A stretch of DNA of 5,152 nt from an uncultured Planctomycetaceae bacterium (GTDB lineage: Bacteria; Planctomycetota; Planctomycetia; Pirellulales; Pirellulaceae). Shown piece after piece: positions 1 to 5,152 of the stretch. Position 1 is the first letter of the stretch. Each line of letters starts with the position of its first letter. Location: the NCBI GenBank assembly GCA_937904535.1, contig CALELC010000507.1, positions 1-5,152 of the forward strand, in the 5' to 3' direction. The position numbers and the translations under genes were made by a program. The notes under the pieces were generated by a model. The model was not told where the DNA came from. It saw nothing but the letters and a program-made list of their open reading frames with translations, and did no database searches.

Positions 1-202
1 TGTGTGCTGCACCAAGCTCCTTTTATTCAAATTGCCCATTGCAGCAGTTATGGGTCGGTGTTGTAGGCACAAGAGGCAAGCCGGGTTTTACCATTCACAT
101 TGCTGAGACTTGAACATCTCGCCCCAACGACCATCTAGAATTGGCAGTTCTTATAGGTTCGCGGTTCGGACATGAAGTACTGGCTGCGGATCAATAATCT
201 TA

Positions 203-220
203 ACGCCATTCGATGGGCGT
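203..220. other. Small hairpin in the gene-poor region
   Basis: The left arm ACGCCAT and the right arm ATGGGCGT pair over seven base pairs with one bulged G and a three-base TCG loop. Read on the minus strand it is followed by TAAGATTAT, moderately T-rich; read on the plus strand it is followed by AAAAG. It lies inside the minus-strand open frame 312-154, so it may simply be chance. A terminator or other role is not established. Confidence 0.25.
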
Positions 221-892
221 AAAAGTCTCGCCATCGCGTATACCAGAGATTTACAAGGCGTGACGCCAATGCACTCCTTGAGCACCTGACAAGTCGTGCG
301 GGAGTTGCTGAATTACGAGGTGGCTGAAATCGAGCTTGCTGGTCCGTGGTAATGATGTCGTTTCGGGGGTGCCGGAGCCAACCGGCGCTGCTGGTTCAAT
401 CCAAGTCATGAAAACTCGGCTGTCCGATTCGTCTCGGCAGGACGTGAAGGCAACCCCGGATCACTGCTGCAGGTTGGTCCATCCCATCGTCGCGGCGGAG
501 GTTGCTCTTGTCTGCGAGCACCGCGCTCACGCAACAGGCCGGGAAGCCGCGGATAGGTAAGCGGCAATCAAGAAATCGGCAAAACCGAAGTCCACGGCTG
601 TGAATGTCGAAGCGGCAGCACGGTTTGCTTGTCCAGCCAGCGTGTTACTGTGCAATCGCCGAAATCAGTACCAGCCCAAAAGGATTGTTTCGGTCCCCAT
701 TGTTGTCGGTACCGCTGCTCATTAAGATCTGCCGCCACTCGTCCCTACGTCTGTTTCTGATGCCCGCGTTCTCTGCGGATCACTGCACTCAGTTGCCACC
801 ACGCGAAAAAACGCCGGCAATTTGATGTCGTGAGTACAGTCGACGGTGGCTTGCCGTTTGAGCTGTGGTCAGGCGTTTCTCTTCGTACTTTT

Positions 893-896
893 AAGG
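893..896 (+). promoter_or_regulatory. Candidate ribosome binding site deciding the DUF1559 start
   Basis: AAGG lies nine bases before the ATG at 906. It supports that ATG over the earlier in-frame start at 846, because the shorter product begins with the short basic leader and hydrophobic stretch expected of a prepilin-type signal. Confidence 0.4.
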
Positions 897-905
897 TTGG
901 TTTCG

Positions 906-1880
906 ATGCGTCGTGCGTTCACCTTGGTGGAGCTGTTGGTGGTGATTGCCACTATTGGCGTGATGGTGGGTTTGCTGCTGCCGGCAGTGCAAGCTGCCCG
1001 AGAGGCTGCTCGGCGGATGCAGTGCAGCAATCATTTGAAGCAATTGGGGCTCGCCACCTTGAACTATGAGTCGGCACACGGCCGATTGCCTGCTGGCGAT
1101 GCGGTCATGCCGGGGCCAGAAATTCCTCAGGCGTCGACGCATCCCTATTTACTCCCCTTTATGGAGGGCAGTTCGAACTACTCAACCTTCGACTTCAATT
1201 TTCAAGTCAACGCTGCTGCTGCCAATTCACAGGCGCGTATCCAGATTATTCCCGCGTTTCACTGCCCATCCGACCCTGGACAGATGCGTGGAATGGTTGC
1301 CAGCACCATCGATTCGGCCAGCGCGAACTACATGCAGTGCCTAGGGGCGACCGCCGTCCAGCGGCCTACGGCACCTTCTCGAGAGCACGGTGTCTTCTAC
1401 CGCAATTCCCGCACTCAGTTGCGCGATGTGACGGATGGTTTGTCAAACACGGCTTTATTTGCTGAGATCAAAAAAGGCCCTAATGGCACCGGTTCGCAAT
1501 CACCTGTTGCCGCTGGCAATCCCAATGATTTCCGGGTGGCGACGGCACCGGCGTCGACCTGGACCGGCAATGATCTTCTGTACGCTCCCGCGGAGTGTGA
1601 AAACCGTGCTACCACCGCCTGGTTGTACCGCGGCCTGCAATACTACCGCGGACTGTTGGTGGCAACCTATTACAACCACACCCTGACTCCGAATGCTCGT
1701 CTGCGGGACTGCATTGTTACCGGTCTGGCCCATGGCCACATGGCCGCTCGCAGCTATCACCCCGGTGGAGTGAACTACGTGCGCGTTGACGGATCGGTGC
1801 AGTTTGCCAGCGACAGCACCGACGCATTGATCTGGCGCGGGATCGGAACGATGGGTGGCGGGGAAGTCATTACGCAGTAA
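906..1880 (+). CDS. DUF1559 domain protein with prepilin-type N-terminal signal
   Basis: A 324-residue protein of the planctomycete DUF1559 (SBP_bac_10-like) family. Residues 1-4 (MRRA) form a short basic leader, followed by FTLVELLVVIATIG and LLLPAVQ, the class III (type IV pilin/pseudopilin) signal. A prepilin peptidase would cut after Ala4, leaving Phe1 and Glu5 in the mature protein; Ala at -1 instead of the usual Gly is a mild deviation. Family landmarks follow in order: AAREAARRMQCSNHLKQLGLA (about 30-50), CPSDP (120-124), NYMQC (141-145), DGLSNTALFAE (177-187) and the C-terminal H-X9-DG motif with His285 and Asp295-Gly296, closing with WRGIGTMGGGE. The product is complete and of usual length. 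It is expected at the envelope as a pseudopilin-like protein, but the biochemical role of this large family is unknown. An in-frame start at 846 would add 20 residues before the leader and is less likely. The lipoprotein gene downstream fits the usual neighbourhood. Confidence 0.95.
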   Translation: MRRAFTLVELLVVIATIGVMVGLLLPAVQAAREAARRMQCSNHLKQLGLATLNYESAHGRLPAGDAVMPGPEIPQASTHPYLLPFMEGSSNYSTFDFNFQVNAAAANSQARIQIIPAFHCPSDPGQMRGMVASTIDSASANYMQCLGATAVQRPTAPSREHGVFYRNSRTQLRDVTDGLSNTALFAEIKKGPNGTGSQSPVAAGNPNDFRVATAPASTWTGNDLLYAPAECENRATTAWLYRGLQYYRGLLVATYYNHTLTPNARLRDCIVTGLAHGHMAARSYHPGGVNYVRVDGSVQFASDSTDALIWRGIGTMGGGEVITQ

Positions 1881-1925
1881 ACGCTGCTTCTTGTCTTAAC
1901 TTGACGGTTGCCTCGGGCGGTTGAC

Positions 1926-1949
1926 ACATTCAGCTTAAAAGCTGAGTGT
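1926..1949. terminator. Stem-loop after the DUF1559 gene, possible terminator
   Basis: ACATTCAGCT and AGCTGAGTGT form a ten-base-pair stem, with one G-U wobble, around a four-base TAAA loop, 46 bases after the DUF1559 stop. No T-run follows on either strand, so a classic intrinsic terminator is not shown. It could be a transcript 3'-end stabiliser, a processing site between the DUF1559 and lipoprotein genes, or a dispersed intergenic palindrome. Confidence 0.35.
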
Positions 1950-2034
1950 TACCGGCTGCCTCATCATCGCCGAAAGCCGCTTATCGGCATGCCGTGAGCC
2001 AACTTTGCCAGTACCAATTCGATAAGTTGTTTTG

Positions 2035-2469
2035 ATGAATATTATTTGGATGCCTGCACGCTTCGCCGTTGTTGCAGTGGCGTTTTTTGGTCTCTCGGGC
2101 TGTGGGTCCGTCGATACGGGGGAGGTGGTGCAAACGGTGCCGGTCAGTGGCACGTTGACCTACCAAGGACGCCCGCTGGAGTTCTACCAGGTCACGCTGT
2201 TTCCAAGCGACAGCCAACGACCTGCTGCCGGCGTTTCCGATGCTGAAGGAAAGTTCGTTCTCGGGACCAACGAACCGGGCGATGGTGCGATTCAAGGGGC
2301 GCACACCGTTTCGGTTACCTATGTAGGACCACCGGCGACGGACCCTGGAGCCGGGATGATGGAGTTCCCTGCCCCGCCGCCCCCGAAAGTGAAAATCCCT
2401 GACAGCTATCGCGATCCCAAACGCTCGGGCGTCACCGTTGAGGTTCCTGCCGAGGGACTTAGCGATTAG
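2035..2469 (+). CDS. Small secreted lipoprotein, carboxypeptidase-regulatory-like fold
   Basis: A 144-residue predicted lipoprotein. The N-terminus has a hydrophobic stretch (about 10-20) ending in the lipobox Leu-Ser-Gly-Cys with the lipidated Cys23. Residues 36-97 match the pattern of planctomycete transthyretin/carboxypeptidase-regulatory-like lipoproteins: PVSGTLTYQGRPL, then VTLFPSD, then GVSDAEGKFVLGT, then PGDGAIQGAHTVSVTYV. A Pro-rich linker (112-117) leads to the usual tail KIPDSYRDPKRSGVTVEV. The fold is a beta-sandwich with a presumed structural or binding role; no catalytic residues are expected. The frame also opens one codon earlier with TTG at 2032, but the adjacent ATG is preferred; no strong ribosome binding site is visible. 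The gene starts 154 bp after the DUF1559 gene, a common pairing in planctomycetes. The stop is TAG at 2467-2469, and the same frame continues for five codons (KLEIK) to TAA at 2485-2487, so the family tail may be truncated here. Confidence 0.85.
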   Translation: MNIIWMPARFAVVAVAFFGLSGCGSVDTGEVVQTVPVSGTLTYQGRPLEFYQVTLFPSDSQRPAAGVSDAEGKFVLGTNEPGDGAIQGAHTVSVTYVGPPATDPGAGMMEFPAPPPPKVKIPDSYRDPKRSGVTVEVPAEGLSD

Positions 2470-2496
2470 AAACTTGAGATCAAGTAAGGTCACGTA

Positions 2497-2516
2497 GCTG
2501 ACAAACTTTGCTCAGC
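2497..2516. other. Hairpin between lipoprotein and hydrolase genes
   Basis: GCTGACAA pairs with TTGCTCAGC across a three-base ACT loop, with one bulged C. It sits about 10 bases beyond the TAA that closes the extended lipoprotein frame. No T-run follows, so it could be a weak terminator, an mRNA-stability element or chance. The TTG at 2508, the most upstream possible start of the next gene, lies inside it, which makes that start unlikely. Confidence 0.3.
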
Positions 2517-2567
2517 GAGGCTGCACAACCCCATGCATATGCGGTTCAACCGGTGATCGGTAGCGAT

Positions 2568-3428
2568 ATGAGATTAGAATTGTCCTGCGATACTCGAAAG
2601 ATCTACCGCCGGATATCGGTGTCGAAATTGATATTGTCGCTCCTGGCTTTTCTAGCAACCACAGCGTCAACCGCCAGCGGTGCGCAACCCACGGCCATAG
2701 GACCTCACCCGACGGTCCTGCGCATTCTTTGCTACAACATTCACCACGGTCGAGGGATGGACAATCGGGTTGACCTGGAACGGGTGGCAGAAGTCATTCG
2801 TCGCGCCCAACCTGACCTGGTGGCTCTTCAGGAAGTCGACAACCGCACGAAACGCACGGGTGGAGTCGATCAAACGAATGAACTCGCCCGTTTGACAGGA
2901 ATGCAAGGCAAATTTGCCAAGCAAATCGACTTTGAGGGGGGCGAGTACGGGCAGGCAGTCCTGTCGAAGTTCTCGCAATCGGACGTCCAGGTCCATTGGC
3001 TTCCAGGGATGCCGGCGCGCGAGCAACGAATTACAGGCGTTGTCGAGGTGATTGTTGCGGGCAATTCGTTGTCCTTTGCGACCACTCATTTGCATCATGC
3101 CAATGGAGACTTTCGATTGCAGCAGGCGCGTGAACTCAGTCGTCTGTTTACTAACTCGGAGCATCCGGTAGTCCTAGCTGGTGATTTCAATGCCGAGCCT
3201 GCCAGTGCGCCTTTGACACATCTTGCTGAAACCTGGCGTGTGGCACAGCCTGAGGGGGAATTGCGAACATTTCCTGCCGACCAACCATCGAAACAGATCG
3301 ATTACGTGCTCTTTGCCCCTGAAAACGCCTTTGAAATCGTTTCAGCAGAAGTGCTCGATGAATCGATCGCATCGGATCACCGCCCGCTGCTGGTCGTGCT
3401 TCGCTGGCGTGCTGTGAACGGAGAGTGA
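2568..3428 (+). CDS. Exported endonuclease/exonuclease/phosphatase-family metal-dependent hydrolase
   Basis: A member of the endonuclease/exonuclease/phosphatase (DNase I-like) superfamily, closest in pattern to COG3568-type metal-dependent hydrolases. From the ATG at 2568 it is 286 residues, with an export signal at about 18-39 (SKLILSLLAFLATTASTASGA, then QP). The family's catalytic and metal-binding positions are present in order: Asn57 in CYNIHHG, Glu89 in ALQEVD, His174 in ATTHLHH, Asp206 and Asn208 in LAGDFNAEP, Asp245 in QIDYVLF and Asp270-His271 in SDHRPL. It should therefore be an active Mg2+-dependent phosphodiesterase or phosphatase outside the cytoplasm. The substrate (nucleic acid, phospholipid head group or sugar phosphate) cannot be read from the sequence. 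THLHH replaces the commoner THLDH, at a non-catalytic position. The start is uncertain: TTG 2508, ATG 2568 or GTG 2619; the last gives 269 residues beginning right at the signal peptide. It lies 98 bp after the lipoprotein stop and may share its transcript. Confidence 0.92.
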   Translation: MRLELSCDTRKIYRRISVSKLILSLLAFLATTASTASGAQPTAIGPHPTVLRILCYNIHHGRGMDNRVDLERVAEVIRRAQPDLVALQEVDNRTKRTGGVDQTNELARLTGMQGKFAKQIDFEGGEYGQAVLSKFSQSDVQVHWLPGMPAREQRITGVVEVIVAGNSLSFATTHLHHANGDFRLQQARELSRLFTNSEHPVVLAGDFNAEPASAPLTHLAETWRVAQPEGELRTFPADQPSKQIDYVLFAPENAFEIVSAEVLDESIASDHRPLLVVLRWRAVNGE

Positions 3429-3563
3429 GTCAACGGCGCGGTCCTATCGGTGCGTACTCAGAATGTGCCCAGACTACGAAAATGTTCCAGCGCAGGAAGC
3501 AGAATTGCCAGCCAAATGGTTGGTCGGGACACTCATAGGTAGGAACTCGCGCCGAGGGATGAA
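3429..3563. other. Convergent intergenic gap
   Basis: These 135 bases separate the 3' ends of two converging genes. I looked for a shared bidirectional terminator and found only very short inverted repeats, such as TTCC/GGAA near 3485-3498, without T-runs. The frame at 3463-3648 overlaps the end of the minus-strand gene and shows no protein-like pattern. Confidence 0.5.
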
Positions 3564-4868
3564 TTACCGGGACTTGCCTAAACCTGCGGCAACAATCGAC
3601 TGTTCTACGTCTTCGGCAGTCCGGCGCAACTGCAACATCGATTCATAAGCATCGACGACGGATACGCCGAACAGACGTTTGGGCTCAGCAGCAGTTGACT
3701 GCAAGACGTTTAAAACTCCGCGCGCCAACCGCGTTCGCGGCCCCTCCTGCGGAGGCTCTTCATGGAGGAGCGAGTCGACATCGCTTTGGAGATGTGAAGT
3801 CAGCCGAAGCTGAACGGCAATGTCATCAATTTGAAGCAAGCGAGACAAAACCAGAGTCAATGCCTCTTCTTGTTCATCCGTTAAAGGTGCTTTCTTCCGC
3901 CGCTCATCCTCAAGGCGTGACATCCACTGGTCGACGAACTTGAAAAGTTCATGCCTCGCGACCGTCCCCGCAGTGAACGTAGTTCCTGCTACGAGCTCAG
4001 TACGGTAACTATTTAGCACCTGACGTTCACTGACGACAATCGGGGAATTTTGCCGAGGCACATCGCTGGCAGATGTGAGACGCCTCACCTCAATCCGGAA
4101 AATGCGCGCTGGATCACCGTGCGCTAACGAAAAGGGAGGAACAAACATGTTACCTCCTTCTTGTCCAAGATTGACTACCGATTCGTGCTGAACAGTGGCA
4201 TCCGCTAAGGTTGCGAGATAGCCAGCAAGTACAAGTGCGTTTTTCTGCTGTTGAAGCACTGCCAATCCATCCGCGAAGAGTGCTGGCAAAGGATTTTCGG
4301 GATTTCTGCCACTTTCTGCCAATGATTTAGAATCAGTTTGACAGGCCCGACGTGACGCCGCTTCATTTTCATTGAGGTAGCGCAGGCAGAACAGAAGCAG
4401 CGAATTGGTTACTTGTTGATGGTCAACGTTAACAACGGCCCCCAGCGCTGAAAGTCTAAGTATTGGAGACAGATCTTCATCAGCCGTGCAGGCCGCCAGC
4501 CTTTCAACGAGCTGGCGTTCAGAGCGTTCATCGCTGCCGGGTGTCAGCTGAACAAGAGTATTGCCGTAACGGTTCCTCTTTTTTGCAGCCTTAAGATGCT
4601 GCGAGCACCACTCATTAAATTGTTCTGATACCCTGCTCGTTCCGGTATTCCGGAGAGCAGGGAAAAGGGTAATCGGCAAGTCAGACCAGTCATCCGTTTC
4701 AGCACCTGCAGGAAATGCTTTGAGTAGTTCATCTCCCCACTCGTTGTGAGCCTGCGATGTCAGGAGGGCTTCGACTTGTGGGGTGCTAAGACTCGCAAAG
4801 TCCGTTGCTCCGGTTTCGCTGAATGCAAATAGCGAAAGAACGACAACGAAGGATCGTAGCAATTTCAT
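3564..4868 (-). CDS. Exported protein of unknown function
   Basis: A 434-residue protein that I do not recognise. The ATG at 4868 gives a textbook signal peptide: MKLLR, a hydrophobic core FVVVLSLFAF, then a likely cut after Thr-Gly-Ala21. AGG eight bases upstream could serve as ribosome binding site. A TTG at 4910 would add 14 residues ahead of the basic region and is less likely. The mature part has no further membrane segment and looks mostly helical: 23-100 with several Trp, 115-225 with helical, HEAT-like stretches such as LSPILRLSALGAVV, and 305-425 rich in charged helices. The middle (236-303) is Gly/Pro/Val-rich and probably beta. There are four cysteines (88, 127, 161, 176), and no obvious catalytic motif, lipobox or sorting tag. 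The long uninterrupted frame, clean signal peptide and ordinary amino-acid composition make it a real gene. It is transcribed alone, towards the hydrolase gene. A periplasmic scaffold or binding role is only a guess. Confidence 0.85.
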   Translation of the reverse strand: MKLLRSFVVVLSLFAFSETGATDFASLSTPQVEALLTSQAHNEWGDELLKAFPAGAETDDWSDLPITLFPALRNTGTSRVSEQFNEWCSQHLKAAKKRNRYGNTLVQLTPGSDERSERQLVERLAACTADEDLSPILRLSALGAVVNVDHQQVTNSLLLFCLRYLNENEAASRRACQTDSKSLAESGRNPENPLPALFADGLAVLQQQKNALVLAGYLATLADATVQHESVVNLGQEGGNMFVPPFSLAHGDPARIFRIEVRRLTSASDVPRQNSPIVVSERQVLNSYRTELVAGTTFTAGTVARHELFKFVDQWMSRLEDERRKKAPLTDEQEEALTLVLSRLLQIDDIAVQLRLTSHLQSDVDSLLHEEPPQEGPRTRLARGVLNVLQSTAAEPKRLFGVSVVDAYESMLQLRRTAEDVEQSIVAAGLGKSR

Positions 4869-5152
4869 TGACCGAGCCTGCGTGCGTGTGATGGCTGCTT
4901 TTGGCCTCAACTAGGTTCAACCGCCAAGTTTACACTGCCTTGCCATGCCCTTGATGATTTCGCACCCGCTCCGGTGGTTAACACACTCGCCGGTGGAGCC
5001 GCATCAGCACAGCACACCTAGCTTCATCGAAAAGGTGAATGGCCTGGCTGCGAGGCGATTGCGGTACGATGACGTTTGCGGAGCGTTCATGGCGAATCAG
5101 TGTTGCCACAATCGCGCAAGCGTCGAGCAGCGCGGTTGGTGGGCCCGAAGCA
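4869..5152. other. Upstream region of the minus-strand gene, with frames open at the window edge
   Basis: The 5' part must contain the promoter of the 434-residue gene. A TAAACT box (plus-strand 4927-4932, read on the minus strand) is the only -10-like element I noticed, without a good -35 partner. Two frames run off the window edge. On the plus strand one opens at ATG 4945, beginning MPLMISHPLRWL. On the minus strand one enters at 5151 and stops at 4978, with the stretch TALLDACAIVATLIRHE. They overlap, so at most one is likely to be real. Neither shows a family motif, and I cannot choose between them. A gene end or start here is possible but unproven. Confidence 0.4.

Larger units (their letters stand above)
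1..905. other. Gene-poor region upstream of the DUF1559 gene
   Basis: I see no convincing gene in this stretch. The longest plus-strand frames (336-560 and 604-825) translate to low-complexity, Cys/His/Arg-rich sequence without domain patterns, signal peptides or good ribosome binding sites. On the minus strand a 53-codon open frame (312 down to 154) and a 45-codon one (664 down to 530) read somewhat more like protein, but neither has a strong start or a recognisable family. Two small hairpins (203-220 and 380-396) are present. The 3' end must hold the promoter of the DUF1559 gene, but no good -35/-10 pair is visible. It could be true intergenic DNA or the worn remains of a lost gene. Confidence 0.6.

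Noticed and set aside
380..400. T-arm-like GGTTCAATCC as part of a tRNA
   Set aside because: No acceptor stem, D-arm or anticodon arm can be placed around it; the hairpin AACCGGC/GCTGGTT is isolated.
336..560. 74-codon plus-strand frame in the upstream region
   Set aside because: No domain pattern, weak start context, and Cys/His/Arg-rich composition typical of chance frames in GC-rich DNA.
793..823. TTGCC...GGCAA inverted repeat around GCG-A6-CGC, followed by TTT, as a terminator
   Set aside because: The stem is broken by a large asymmetric internal loop, the T-run is only three bases, and there is no supported gene upstream to terminate.
604..825. 73-codon plus-strand frame
   Set aside because: Composition and lack of motifs look non-coding, with no ribosome binding site, and it ends in an A-rich run.
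1921..1949. TTGACA at 1921-1926 as a -35 box for the lipoprotein gene
   Set aside because: No -10-like hexamer lies 16-18 bases downstream; that position is the right arm of the stem-loop.
1981..2493. 170-codon minus-strand frame opposite the lipoprotein
   Set aside because: It is the antisense shadow of the lipoprotein gene; the plus strand has the lipobox and the family motifs.
2667..3164. 165-codon minus-strand frame opposite the hydrolase
   Set aside because: It is the antisense shadow of a gene with all catalytic motifs on the plus strand.

Overview
The window looks like chromosomal DNA from a planctomycete, most likely of the Pirellulaceae type. The strongest evidence is a DUF1559 protein with a type IV prepilin-like N-terminus and the H-X9-DG motif, a family hugely expanded in that phylum. 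It is followed by a small lipoprotein with a carboxypeptidase-regulatory-like fold, a common planctomycete pairing. Weak ribosome binding sites, probable alternative start codons and wide gene-poor gaps fit the same picture. The genus cannot be named from the sequence.

Layout: 1-905 is a long gene-poor stretch with no convincing gene, only short open frames on both strands and two small hairpins. Plus strand: DUF1559 pseudopilin-like protein (906-1880), a gap with a stem-loop (1926-1949), a secreted lipoprotein (2035-2469) and an exported endonuclease/exonuclease/phosphatase-family hydrolase (2568-3428, start uncertain). After a 135-bp convergent gap comes a minus-strand gene for a 434-residue exported protein of unknown function (4868 down to 3564). 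The last about 280 bases hold the upstream region of that gene plus short frames that run off the window edge on both strands; neither can be called a gene here.

All four supported proteins carry export signals, so the window encodes envelope or extracellular functions. The DUF1559 protein and the lipoprotein probably belong together by family precedent. The hydrolase lies about 80-130 bp after the lipoprotein on the same strand and may be co-transcribed, but a hairpin in the gap leaves this open. The minus-strand gene is a separate unit.

I found no CRISPR array, insertion sequence, tRNA, rRNA or phage module, and no clear sign of a new multi-gene system. The most notable detail is at the lipoprotein's 3' end: an in-frame TAG is followed directly by five sense codons (KLEIK) and then TAA. 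This suggests a recent nonsense change or a leaky stop in an otherwise intact family tail.
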